From Methyloversatilis universalis FAM5 (GTDB lineage: Bacteria; Pseudomonadota; Gammaproteobacteria; Burkholderiales; Rhodocyclaceae): DNA of 64,000 nucleotides. Of this stretch, positions 24,781 through 33,271 are shown piece by piece. The stretch covers positions 62,001 to 126,000 of the forward strand of contig NZ_AFHG01000052.1 in assembly GCF_000214035.2 (NCBI RefSeq). Reading direction: 5' to 3'. The translations under genes and the position numbers were made by a program. The notes under the pieces were generated by a model that had not been told where the DNA came from, did not search any database, and saw only the letters and a program-made list of their open reading frames with translations. How positions within the stretch are numbered: position 1 is the first letter of the stretch; every line of letters starts with the position of its first letter.

Positions 24781-26439
24781 TCAGGGGTTCTTCACGTAGG
24801 CGTTCGGCCGCAGGTAGAACCACCAGTTGATGACCAGGCACACCGCGTAGAAGATGGCGAAGCCGTACATCGCCAGTTCGGGCGTGCCCGCCTTGATCTG
24901 GGCGCCGATGACGACCGGTGCGATGAAGGCGCCGTAGGCGGCGACCGCGGAGGTCCAGCCCAGAACCGGGCCGGCCTGCTGGCGGTCGAAAATGACGCCG
25001 ATGGTGCGGAAGGTGGAGCCGTTGCCGATGCCGCTGGCGAAGAACAGCACGATGAACAGGCCGAGGAAGAGCGGGAAATACTGTTCCGGCGTGGCCGAGC
25101 TGTAGGCCAGCTTCATCACGTAGCCGACCGCGACCGATGCCGCCACCATCACCAGCGAAATGATCTGGGTGACGATGGAGCCGCCCCACTTGTCGGAAAT
25201 CCAGCCGCCGACCGGACGCACCGCGGCGCCGACGAAAGGACCGATCCAGGCGAAGGCCAGCACGGTCGGCGCGTTCGGGTTGGGCGCGGTGTGCTGCATC
25301 ACGCCACTGGCATCGGGTACGTGGCTGACGCCGAAAATGACCTTCATCGCCAGCGGCAGCGCCATCGAGAAGCCGATGAAGGAGCCGAAGGTCACGATGT
25401 AGAGCACGGTCATCGACCAGGTGTGCTTGTCGCTGAAGATGCGGAACTGCTTCGACACGCCTTCGCGCATCGGCCCGAACGCCGCGAGCTTCATGACGGT
25501 GAGTGCCATGATGATGTCAAGCGGAATCGCCACCCACATGTTCAGCAGACCGAGGCCGGTCGGCGCGGGCAGGTAGAGGTAGAGCATGAAGATGGCCGGG
25601 ATGAAGGCCAGCGTGTACAGGTAGGTGATCTTCGAGAAGGCGACGATGGGGTTGCCGGTGTCCGGCGACACCGCCTTCAGGTTGTTCATGCCGAACCAGC
25701 ACAGGATGGACAGCGGCACCAGCGACAGCACCCAGGCGAAGCCGGCGTTCTGTATCCAGGTCGGCGTGCCGGCGGCGATCTTGCCGAAGATCCAGCCGCT
25801 GTCCTTCACCAGCGTCATCGGCTCTCCGCCGAAGGCGCCGAGCAGCGGCACGGTCATCACCAGCGGAATGACGATCTGCATCGTGGTGACGCCGAAGTTG
25901 CCCAGACCGGCGTTCAGGCCCAGCGCCGTGCCCTGCAGCCGCTTCGGAAAGAAGGTGCTGATGTTGGACATCGAGCTGGCGAAATTGCCGCCGCCGACGC
26001 CGCACCACAGCGCCATCAGCTGGAACACCCACAGCGGCCAGTCGGTGTGCTGCAGCGCGATGCCGGTACCGATGGCCGGCGCCAGCAGCATGGCGGTGGT
26101 CAGGAAGATGGTGTTGCGGCCGCCGGCGAGCCGGATCAGGAAGGAGGCCGGAATGCGCATGGTGGCGCCGGAGATGCCGGCGATCGCGGTCAGCGTGAAC
26201 AGCTGGTCCTGGGTGAAGGGGAAGCCCAGGTTGAGCATCTGCACCGTGATGATGCCCCACATGCCCCACACCGCGAATCCGCACAGCAGCGCGGGAATCG
26301 ACAGCCAGAGGTTGCGGTAGGCGATGCGCTTGCCGGTGCTTTCCCAGAAGGCCTCTTCTTCCGGACGCCAGTCCTCGACGTCGGGGCCGGTGCGGGCGGC
26401 CGGTACCGGCTGCTTGCCGGCGTGCAGGGTCGGATTCAT
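24781..26439 (-). CDS. narK: Nitrate/nitrite transporter, NarK2 type
   Basis: A 552-residue major facilitator of the nitrate/nitrite porter family with about 12 membrane helices. The N-terminal cytoplasmic segment of about 45 residues (DWRPEEEAFWE) and the NNP signatures (GVGGGNFASSMSNISTFFPKR and GASFIGFSMALPLAMK-like) indicate the type that exchanges nitrate for nitrite. ATG 26439 has GGAGA upstream. A longer frame overlaps narK1 and is rejected. The two NarK genes in tandem followed by narGHJI match the layout in other denitrifying betaproteobacteria. Confidence 0.92.
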   Translation of the reverse strand: MNPTLHAGKQPVPAARTGPDVEDWRPEEEAFWESTGKRIAYRNLWLSIPALLCGFAVWGMWGIITVQMLNLGFPFTQDQLFTLTAIAGISGATMRIPASFLIRLAGGRNTIFLTTAMLLAPAIGTGIALQHTDWPLWVFQLMALWCGVGGGNFASSMSNISTFFPKRLQGTALGLNAGLGNFGVTTMQIVIPLVMTVPLLGAFGGEPMTLVKDSGWIFGKIAAGTPTWIQNAGFAWVLSLVPLSILCWFGMNNLKAVSPDTGNPIVAFSKITYLYTLAFIPAIFMLYLYLPAPTGLGLLNMWVAIPLDIIMALTVMKLAAFGPMREGVSKQFRIFSDKHTWSMTVLYIVTFGSFIGFSMALPLAMKVIFGVSHVPDASGVMQHTAPNPNAPTVLAFAWIGPFVGAAVRPVGGWISDKWGGSIVTQIISLVMVAASVAVGYVMKLAYSSATPEQYFPLFLGLFIVLFFASGIGNGSTFRTIGVIFDRQQAGPVLGWTSAVAAYGAFIAPVVIGAQIKAGTPELAMYGFAIFYAVCLVINWWFYLRPNAYVKNP

Positions 26440-26461
26440 GTCGATCTCCGTAAGAGCCGGG

Positions 26462-27709
26462 TCAGGGCCGGGCGGCCGTGACGTCATCCACCAGCGGGGT
26501 GCGGCGGACTTCGGTGAAGTACATCCAGATGAGGGACACCCACACCACGCCGTACATGAGCATGAAGGCGCTGGAGCGGATGCCGGTGAGGTCGAGCAGC
26601 ACGCCGAACAGGATGGGCAGCACGAAGCCGCCGAGGCCGCCGGCCAGGCCGACGATGCCGCTGATGGTGCCGATGTTGGCCGGGTAGTCGTTGCTGATGT
26701 ACTTGAATACGCTGGCCTTGCCGAAGGCCCAGGCGATGCCGAGGATGAACATCAGGCCGGTGAAGGCATACACGTTCAGGCCGATGTCGAAGGTCTTCGG
26801 GCCCTCAACCGTGACGATGGTGAAGTGGGTCTGCGGATAGCTCAGCAGGAAAAGGCAGATCCAGCTCACCCACAGCACCCACCAGGTGACGCTGTGCGCG
26901 CCGTACTTGTCGGACAGCCAGCCGCCGATCGCGCGCAGCACGCCGCCGGGCAGCGAGAAACAGGCGGCCAGCAGAGCGGCCGCCCGGATGTCGAGACCGT
27001 ACTCGCCGACGTAGTACTGCACCATCCACAGGCTCAGCGCGACATAGCCGCCGAACACGATGCTGTAGTACTGGCAGTACTTCAGCACGCGCGGGTCCTT
27101 CAGCGCCTTCAGCTGGTCGGTGAACTTCGTGTTCGACGGCACGAGGTGAGCCGGATCGCTGTGGCTGAACAGCCAGAAGATGATGAGGGTGCCGAGCATG
27201 ATGGCGGCGTACACCTGCGGCACCATGGTCCAGCCGAAGGCGACCAGCAGCGCCGGTGCGACGAACTTGTTCACCGCCGCGCCCGAGTTGCCCGCGCCAT
27301 ACACGCCCATCGCGAAGCCCTGCTTCTCCTTCGGGAACCAGCGCGCGACATAGGGCGTGCCGACCGAGAACGAGCCGCCGGCGAGACCGACGAACAGGCC
27401 GATGACCAGGAAATGCCAGTACTGGGTGGCATAGCTCATCATCCAGATCGCCGGCACCGTACTGGCCATCAGAAGCGTCATCACGATGCGGCCGCCGTAC
27501 TTGTCGGTCCAGATGCCCAGCGGCACCCGCACCAGCGAACCGGTGAGCACCGGCGTCGCGGTGAGCAGGCCGAACTGGGTGGCGTTGAGATCCAGCGCCT
27601 TCTTGATCGGTATGCCGATCACGCCGAACATCATCCACACCATGAAGCACACGGTGAACGCCAGGGTGCTGACGATCAGCACCGACAGCGCCTGTCCCTT
27701 CCTGGTCAT
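26462..27709 (-). CDS. narK1: Nitrate transporter, NarK1 type
   Basis: A 415-residue MFS transporter with about 12 helices. The NNP signature GLAGGSFSVGTPYVARWFPKE lies near residues 110-130 and a second GIVGLAGGLGGFVLP near 345-360. The short form corresponds to NarK1, regarded as a proton-nitrate symporter that starts nitrate respiration before nitrite accumulates. GGAGGAC precedes ATG 27709. It is the first gene of the nar operon, with an FNR-type site about 155 bp upstream of the start. Confidence 0.92.
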   Translation of the reverse strand: MTRKGQALSVLIVSTLAFTVCFMVWMMFGVIGIPIKKALDLNATQFGLLTATPVLTGSLVRVPLGIWTDKYGGRIVMTLLMASTVPAIWMMSYATQYWHFLVIGLFVGLAGGSFSVGTPYVARWFPKEKQGFAMGVYGAGNSGAAVNKFVAPALLVAFGWTMVPQVYAAIMLGTLIIFWLFSHSDPAHLVPSNTKFTDQLKALKDPRVLKYCQYYSIVFGGYVALSLWMVQYYVGEYGLDIRAAALLAACFSLPGGVLRAIGGWLSDKYGAHSVTWWVLWVSWICLFLLSYPQTHFTIVTVEGPKTFDIGLNVYAFTGLMFILGIAWAFGKASVFKYISNDYPANIGTISGIVGLAGGLGGFVLPILFGVLLDLTGIRSSAFMLMYGVVWVSLIWMYFTEVRRTPLVDDVTAARP

Positions 27710-27862
27710 GATTTGTCCTCCCTCTTTAGCCTGCGGCGATGGTAGGGAGGGGGGGCAGGGGCCGGAATCCTTCATCGGTATCGTCCGGCCCCTGCGGAAG
27801 AACGATGGCGGCGGCATGGCCATACTCCGGAAGAACTACCCGGGCAGCAGGCCGCGCGCCGC

Positions 27863-27876
27863 TTGATCGAGGTCAA
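27863..27876. promoter_or_regulatory. FNR/Anr/Dnr-type binding site upstream of narK1
   Basis: TTGATCGAGGTCAA matches TTGAT-N4-ATCAA with one mismatch. It lies about 155 bp before the narK1 ATG, so a -41.5 position would put the transcript start near 27828. Oxygen-responsive activation of nar operons by FNR-type regulators is established. The remaining 298-bp narK1-norA gap holds otherwise only the norA terminator. Confidence 0.7.
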
Positions 27877-27951
27877 GCGCAGGCGGCCTGCCGCGTGCTC
27901 GGTATGGCTGCGCTCGGAGCGTGCGGGGGCCGGAAAGGCCGGGCCGGAACG

Positions 27952-27976
27952 AAAAAAGGCGCCCGCAAGGGGCGCC
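27952..27976 (-). terminator. Rho-independent terminator of norA
   Basis: GGCGCCC and GGGCGCC arms (27958-27964, 27970-27976) with a 5-nt loop are followed on the minus strand by six T residues (27957-27952). It lies about 31 bp past the norA stop. Confidence 0.88.
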
Positions 27977-28007
27977 AGAGTGGGGCAGGGAGAGAGCGGG
28001 GAAGCGG

Positions 28008-28679
28008 TCAGGCGGCGACGGGCGTGCGCACCTCGAACAGGATGTTGTTCTCCAGATGGATGTGCTCCATCAGGTCGTCACGCAGCTGACGCAGGCCGAC
28101 GTAGAGCGCGCGCCAGGTGTTGCAGGCATCGGCCGGCGGCGTGATGTCGTCGGTCAGCGCTTCCAGCGTGCGCAGCGTTTCGCCGTGCTGGTCATGCTCG
28201 TGCCGCATCACTGCGATCGGGCTGCCGACCGCGGCCGGCGAGGTGTGCATCAGCATCGGGAACAGGATCTGTTCCTCCTTCAGCATGTGGGTGGCCAGCT
28301 CCTGCAGCATGCCTTCGAGATGGTTCGCCAGCCCGCGCGGGCACTCCGGGCGATCACCGTGCACCTGTTCCACGCGGCGTGCCAGCCGGATCAGTTCCGG
28401 CAGCTGTTCGCGGTGACGGTCGTGGAAGCGGCTCAGGATGTGGGCGATCAGCGTTTCGTTGTCCACCGCCGACCAGTCCCGGTCTCCGCTTGCGGCGGAA
28501 GCGCGCAGCGCCTGCAGTTCGTCCGCGATGCGGTGCGCGTCCAGGCCGCGGCGCCCGGCGGCCTCGCCCAGCGTCTTCTTGCCGCCGCAGCAGAAGTCCA
28601 GACGATGGGTGTGGAAGATGCGGGTGGCGCCTGGAATGGTGCGGGCCAGTTCGCCCAGTGATTGTTCGGTCATATTCAT
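28008..28679 (-). CDS. norA: Di-iron NO-stress protein NorA/Ric (YtfE/ScdA family)
   Basis: A 223-residue protein with an N-terminal ScdA_N domain (DFCCGGKKTLGEA near residues 29-41) and a hemerythrin-like HHE domain. The histidine/glutamate di-iron ligands are visible in HDRHREQL, THMLKEEQILFPM, RHEHDQHG and EHIHLENN. The family repairs Fe-S clusters (Ric) or binds NO in the cytoplasm (NorA of Ralstonia). Its divergent position to norR, with GGT-N7-ACC elements and a sigma-54 promoter between, mirrors the Ralstonia norR-norA arrangement and favours the name norA. No norB adjoins it. ATG 28679 has GGAGA upstream. Confidence 0.88.
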   Translation of the reverse strand: MNMTEQSLGELARTIPGATRIFHTHRLDFCCGGKKTLGEAAGRRGLDAHRIADELQALRASAASGDRDWSAVDNETLIAHILSRFHDRHREQLPELIRLARRVEQVHGDRPECPRGLANHLEGMLQELATHMLKEEQILFPMLMHTSPAAVGSPIAVMRHEHDQHGETLRTLEALTDDITPPADACNTWRALYVGLRQLRDDLMEHIHLENNILFEVRTPVAA

Positions 28680-28760
28680 GGCGGTCGGTCTCCTTGGTCG
28701 GGTCTGTCGCCCGGAGCCAGCGATCCGTTCGCGGGCCGGCGGGCACATGAGCCCTGTTTC

Positions 28761-28775
28761 GCAAGATCGGGGCCA
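28761..28775 (-). promoter_or_regulatory. Sigma-54 (-24/-12) promoter of norA
   Basis: On the minus strand TGGCCCCGATCTTGC keeps GG and GC exactly 10 bases apart. Predicted start is near 28750, giving a leader of about 70 nt before norA. NorR is a sigma-54 activator, so the promoter class fits the divergent regulator. Confidence 0.78.
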
Positions 28776-28816
28776 GTCCGCAGACCCCTATGGATCAGTC
28801 ACTTGCGTGCGAACGG

Positions 28817-28829
28817 GGTAATATCGACC
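28817..28829. promoter_or_regulatory. NorR-type GGT-N7-ACC element 1
   Basis: GGTAATATCGACC matches the GGT-N7-ACC element described for Ralstonia NorR. It lies about 42 bp upstream of the norA -24 box, and its start is exactly 24 bp from that of a second copy. Confidence 0.65.
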
Positions 28830-28840
28830 CTTTCCTTTCG

Positions 28841-28853
28841 GGTTTATTTGACC
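28841..28853. promoter_or_regulatory. NorR-type GGT-N7-ACC element 2
   Basis: GGTTTATTTGACC repeats the same pattern and ends directly at the proposed norR start codon. Binding here would be expected to repress norR itself while helping activate norA. Confidence 0.6.
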
Positions 28854-30413
28854 GTGATTGGTGAAAATGACCTCATCGACGACATGCTGCTGGCCGATCT
28901 GGTGAGCGAGCTGCCGCACGCGGTCCGCTTGCAGCGTCTGGTGACCAGCCTGCGCGCCGCCTTCGACTGCGGCGCGGTGGCACTGCTGCGGCTGGACGAG
29001 GACAGCCTGCGGCCGGTGGCTGTTGACGGGCTGGTGCGCGAGGCGCTCGGCCGCCGCTTCATGCCGGCCCACCATCCGCGGCTGGCCGCCATCCTGAACC
29101 GGCGCGACGTGACCGCCTTCGACCACGACAGCGCACTGCCCGACCCCTATGACGGCCTGCTGGACACCCGGGTCGGCGAGCCGCTGCCGGTGCATGACTG
29201 CATGGGCACCAGCCTGCATGTCGACGGTCAGCCCTGGGGCGTGCTCACGCTGGATGCGCTGCGCACCGGCACCTTCGATCAGGCGTCACGCGACCGGCTG
29301 CGTCGCTGCACGGTGCGGGTGGAGGCGGCGCTGCGGGTGACCCGGCTGGAGCAGGAGATCCATGCCCTGCGCATGGCGCGCGGGTCGGCCGGCGGTGGTG
29401 CGGGTGACGGTCTGCTGCCGGGCAGCGACGAAATCATCGGGCACAGCCCGGTGGTCAGCGCGCTGCTGCGCGAGCTGGCGGTGGTCGCCGGCTCCGACCT
29501 GCCGGTGCTGCTGCTCGGCGAAACCGGCGTCGGCAAGGAGCTGTTCGCCCGCTACCTGCATCAGCGCTCGTCGCGCGTCGAACGACCGCTCATCCATGTG
29601 AATTGCGCGGCGCTGCCGGAGTCGGTGGCGGAGAGCGAACTGTTCGGCCATGTGAAGGGCGCCTTTTCCGGCGCCACCACCGATCGGCCCGGCCGCTTCG
29701 AGGCGGCCGACGGCGGCACGCTGTTCCTGGACGAGGTGGGCGAACTGCCGCTGTCGATACAGGCCAAGCTGCTGCGGGTGCTGCAGAACGGCGAAATACA
29801 GCGTCTGGGCACCGACCGGCCGCGCCAGGTCGATGTGCGCATCATCGCCGCCACCAACCGGAATCTGCGCGACAGCGTGCGCGACGGGCTGTTCCGCGCC
29901 GATCTCTATCACCGGCTGTCGGTCTATCCGGCGCCGATTCCGCCGCTGCGCGAGCGCGGCAGCGACGTGCTGCTGCTGGCCGGTCACTTTCTCGAGCTGA
30001 ACCGCATGCGTCTCGGCCTGCGCAGCCTGCGGCTGGCGCCGGACGCGGAGCAGGCGCTGTGCAGCTACCGCTGGCCGGGCAATGTGCGCGAACTGGAGCA
30101 CGCCATCAGCCGCGCCGCGCTGAAGATGGTGAGCCGCGGCGCACAGCGCAGCGACATCGTATCGATACCGGCGTCGGCGCTGGACATCGGTCAACCGCTG
30201 GAGGACGCGCTGGCGGGCGACGTTCAGCCCGGCGACGGTGAGGTCGGCACCGGCGGCATCCGGCCGCTGCGGGTGGTGACCGACGCCGCCCAGCGCGCCC
30301 ATCTGCAGCGCGCGCTGCAGGCCAGTGCGGGCAACTGGGCGCAGGCGGCACGCCTGCTGGAGCTGGACCCCAGCAATCTGCACAAGCTTGCGCGCCGGCT
30401 CGGACTGAAGTGA
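28854..30413 (+). CDS. norR: NO-responsive sigma-54 activator NorR
   Basis: A 519-residue NorR. The N-terminal GAF domain keeps the residues that hold the NO-sensing ferrous iron in E. coli NorR (Arg in HPRL, Asp in ALPDPYDGL, Cys in HDCMG, Asp in LTLDA). A AAA+ domain follows with Walker A GETGVGKE and the sigma-54 contact loop written GAFSGA. The C-terminal Fis-type helix-turn-helix ends ...[12 protein letters not shown], like E. coli. The GTG start gives an N-terminus of the same length as E. coli NorR. The alternative ATG 28884 would cut ten residues. It diverges from norA and converges on narL. Confidence 0.9.
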   Translation: MIGENDLIDDMLLADLVSELPHAVRLQRLVTSLRAAFDCGAVALLRLDEDSLRPVAVDGLVREALGRRFMPAHHPRLAAILNRRDVTAFDHDSALPDPYDGLLDTRVGEPLPVHDCMGTSLHVDGQPWGVLTLDALRTGTFDQASRDRLRRCTVRVEAALRVTRLEQEIHALRMARGSAGGGAGDGLLPGSDEIIGHSPVVSALLRELAVVAGSDLPVLLLGETGVGKELFARYLHQRSSRVERPLIHVNCAALPESVAESELFGHVKGAFSGATTDRPGRFEAADGGTLFLDEVGELPLSIQAKLLRVLQNGEIQRLGTDRPRQVDVRIIAATNRNLRDSVRDGLFRADLYHRLSVYPAPIPPLRERGSDVLLLAGHFLELNRMRLGLRSLRLAPDAEQALCSYRWPGNVRELEHAISRAALKMVSRGAQRSDIVSIPASALDIGQPLEDALAGDVQPGDGEVGTGGIRPLRVVTDAAQRAHLQRALQASAGNWAQAARLLELDPSNLHKLARRLGLK

Positions 30414-30433
30414 GGCGCGGCGCGCCCCGGTGG

Positions 30434-31114
30434 CTACACCAGTCCGCGCTCCACCGCGATCACCGCCACCTGTACGCGCGAACTGACGCCCAGCTTGCGC
30501 AGGATGTGCTGTACGTGGATCTTCACCGTGGTTTCGGCGATGCCCAGATCACGGGCGATCACCTTGTTGCTGTCGCCGCGTGCGATGCCGCGCAGGATGT
30601 CGGTTTCACGCGGTGACAGCGCGCCGGCCGCGGGCGCGGGCGTTTCGGTGGCGGCGGCCGGCGGCGTCGCGGCCTGGCGGAACACCTCGACCAGCTTGCC
30701 GGTCATTTCGTCGGCCACCACCGCTTCGCCGGTCATGGCGCGGTGAATGGCGCGCGCCAGCGCTTCGCCTTCCATCGTTTTCAGCAGGTAGCCGCTGGCG
30801 CCGCCGCGCAGCGCGGTAGCGAGATCCTCGCCGTCCTCGCTGATGGTGAGCATCAGCACGCGGGCGCCGGGCGCAGCCTCGCGCAGTGCCGGCAGCGCGT
30901 CCACGCCATTGACCCCCGGCAGGTGGTTGTCCAGCAGGATGACGTCCGGCTGAAGCTGCTGTGCCCGCCGCTGGGCCTCGCCGGCGTCGGCCGCGTCGCC
31001 GACGATCCGCAGGCCCGGATCGCGCGACAGCAGCGCGGACAGACCGCGCCTGAACAGCGTGTGATCATCGACCAGCAGGATGCGTATCGGGGCGAAGGGT
31101 GGCGTGGGGGTCAT
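30434..31114 (-). CDS. narL: Nitrate/nitrite response regulator NarL
   Basis: A 226-residue NarL/FixJ response regulator. The receiver domain has the acidic pair Asp16/17, phospho-acceptor Asp62 in LLDNHLPG and Lys near 112 (GYLLK). A Pro/Ala-rich linker leads to a LuxR-type HTH (LSPRETDILRGIARGDSNKVIA...TVKIHVQHILRKLG). It overlaps the narX stop by 4 bp, so the kinase and regulator are co-translated. It should control narK1K2GHJI in response to nitrate and nitrite. I did not find convincing NarL heptamers upstream of narK1. Confidence 0.93.
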   Translation of the reverse strand: MTPTPPFAPIRILLVDDHTLFRRGLSALLSRDPGLRIVGDAADAGEAQRRAQQLQPDVILLDNHLPGVNGVDALPALREAAPGARVLMLTISEDGEDLATALRGGASGYLLKTMEGEALARAIHRAMTGEAVVADEMTGKLVEVFRQAATPPAAATETPAPAAGALSPRETDILRGIARGDSNKVIARDLGIAETTVKIHVQHILRKLGVSSRVQVAVIAVERGLV

Positions 31115-33018
31115 GAAACAGCCTGCAGCGGCGGCAGATCGAGCAGCGTGGGATCACTGGCCGGCAGTGTGAGCACTACCGACGTACCTTTTCCGGGCGT
31201 CGAGAATACTTCGATCCGCGCGCCGATGCGCGCCGCCCGCTCCTGCATGATGTGCAGGCCGACGTGGGTTTCATCCGGCGGCCCGTCGCCGGTCTCGAAG
31301 CCGCGGCCGTCGTCGCGCACCTCGATGCGCCACTGCGGCTGCTGCTGCACGTCCAGCCAGACGTGGCCGGCGCGCGCGTGCTTGCGCACGTTCGACAGCG
31401 CTTCCTGCACGATGTGCAGCACCTGGATCTGCAGATCCGGCGGTAGCGGCAGGCCCTGCTCGCGCAGCGTGAGCGTGGTGCGCACACCGCTCTGGTGCTC
31501 GAACTTGCGCAGCGTCGCCTGCAGCGCCGCCTCGATGTCCTCGGAATTCGTGCGCGTGCGGAAGTGCAGCAGCAGTTCGCGCACGTCGCCGGTGCTTTCG
31601 CGCAGGCCGGCATCCAGTTCGTCCAGCACCGCGCGCGTACCGGTCTCGTCGTGGGCCGACAGGCTGGTGCGCATCATTTCCACCTGCATCTTCATGAAGG
31701 CCAGCGACTGCGCGATCGAGTCGTGCAGTTCGTTGGCCAGGAAGTTGCGCTCCTGCGAGACCGCCGCCTCGTGCTGCAGCGCGTTCAGCCGCAGGTTTTC
31801 CATGCCGCTGGCAAGGTGGGTGGCCAGCGCCTCGAGCAGCGAGCGGGCCGACGGCGACAGATCGACTTCGGCATGAAAGAACAGGTCGACCTCGCCCATC
31901 AGCCTGTCCTTCAGCCGGACCGGCACCGACACCAGCGTTTCGAAACCGGCTTCGCTGCAGTACTGCAGCCCCTCCTTCTCCAGCGCCTGGATCGGAATGA
32001 CCCGCGCGAAGGGCGGGGCGTTCGGTGCGCCGCAGTGGCATTCGTCCGCACGCAGGCAGCGTTCGCCGTCGGTCATGTAGGCCGGCAGGCCTTGTGAGGC
32101 GATCAGCACGTAGCGCCGGTTGGCTTCGTCCGACCAGCGCAGCGCCACGCCGTCGGCATGTACCGCGCGCGCCACGTAACCGACGAAGCCGCGGGCCAGC
32201 TCTTCCAGCGAGCGGGCGGTGGCGATCAGCGAGGTCACTTCATACAGTGCTTCCAGCCGCTCGCGCTTCTCCTGCAGCTCCGCGGTCTTGGCCGACACCT
32301 TGGCTTCCAGATTGCGGTACATGGCCTGTATCTGGTCGGCCATGTCGTTGAAGCCATCGGCCAGCGTGCCGAACTCATCGCTGCTGTTGCGCTCGACGCG
32401 AGTGCCGAGGTCGCCCTGCTGTATGCGCTCCAGCGCCTGCTTGAGCTGACCGACCGGCTCCAGCACGAACAGGTAGCCGATGTAGAGCAGCACGGTGGCG
32501 CCAATCACCGCCAGCGCCATGGTGGCCAGCTGCATCAGGTTGAGCAGCGCGGTCCAGCGCGACATGTGGGCTTCGATGCCGGCCACCAGCGCGTCGATGC
32601 GGCCGGTGAAGCGGGCGGTTTCCTCGCGCAGGCCGCGATTGTCGGCCGGTCGCACGTCGAGCCAGTGCTTGCTGTACTGCCGCCAGTGCTGACCCACCGC
32701 ATCGAAGCGGCTGCGGATGTCCTCGTCGCGCGGCATGAACAGCGGGCGCTCCGGATCACCGTGGCTGAGCAGCGCGAGACTGCGTTCGAACTCGCTGCGG
32801 GCGTCCGGCAGCAGCGTGCGTTCGCCGGCCGCCACCAGCAGCGACATCCGGTAGGCCTGCATGCGCATGCGGCCCGCTTCGTTCACTGCGGCGGCACCGC
32901 CGTCCAGCTGCCACGACACCCACAGCGTCAGCGAGATCGACAGCAGCGCGAGCAGCGCGAAGGGCGCGGCCGCAACCGCGAGCTTGGCCCCCAGATTCCA
33001 GTGTTTCCGCTTCTGCAT
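31111..33018 (-). CDS. narX: Nitrate/nitrite sensor kinase NarX
   Basis: A 635-residue membrane sensor kinase. Two membrane segments (about residues 13-35 and 160-185) bracket a periplasmic four-helix domain. It contains a P-box-like stretch (AAVNEAGRMRMQAYRMS), the nitrate-binding element of NarX. HAMP, a central GAF-like module with a Cys cluster (CLRADECHCG) and a HisKA_3 domain with His432 (ELHDSIAQ) follow, then HATPase (NVRKHARA, DDGRGF). ATG 33018 is preferred over an in-frame GTG at 33045 since it directly precedes the basic anchor QKRKHW. It is paired with narL. Confidence 0.92.
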   Translation of the reverse strand: MQKRKHWNLGAKLAVAAAPFALLALLSISLTLWVSWQLDGGAAAVNEAGRMRMQAYRMSLLVAAGERTLLPDARSEFERSLALLSHGDPERPLFMPRDEDIRSRFDAVGQHWRQYSKHWLDVRPADNRGLREETARFTGRIDALVAGIEAHMSRWTALLNLMQLATMALAVIGATVLLYIGYLFVLEPVGQLKQALERIQQGDLGTRVERNSSDEFGTLADGFNDMADQIQAMYRNLEAKVSAKTAELQEKRERLEALYEVTSLIATARSLEELARGFVGYVARAVHADGVALRWSDEANRRYVLIASQGLPAYMTDGERCLRADECHCGAPNAPPFARVIPIQALEKEGLQYCSEAGFETLVSVPVRLKDRLMGEVDLFFHAEVDLSPSARSLLEALATHLASGMENLRLNALQHEAAVSQERNFLANELHDSIAQSLAFMKMQVEMMRTSLSAHDETGTRAVLDELDAGLRESTGDVRELLLHFRTRTNSEDIEAALQATLRKFEHQSGVRTTLTLREQGLPLPPDLQIQVLHIVQEALSNVRKHARAGHVWLDVQQQPQWRIEVRDDGRGFETGDGPPDETHVGLHIMQERAARIGARIEVFSTPGKGTSVVLTLPASDPTLLDLPPLQAVS

Positions 33019-33271
33019 GGTGTCGAGTGTAGGAGCTGGTGGCACGAATATCGAGCATCGGTGCGCGGCGCGTCCACCGCGGAGGAGGGCGGCGTACGCA
33101 TCGGCCGATGCGCAGACAGTGTGACATTACCCTTTGTGTCCGTATGGCTTTGGACTATTCTTTGCGCGGCGCGCCTGTCTGCGCACGACCGTTGCCCCGC
33201 CCGGCAGCCTCCCTTCGCAACGGTCACCCCGAGCCTGAAAGCCGCTCGCGCATTGCCCAGGAGGAGAGTGG

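Noticed and set aside
28776-28787. A third NorR element at GTCCGCAGACC
   Set aside because: The spacing between GT and AC is 6, not 7, and the outer bases do not match on both sides.
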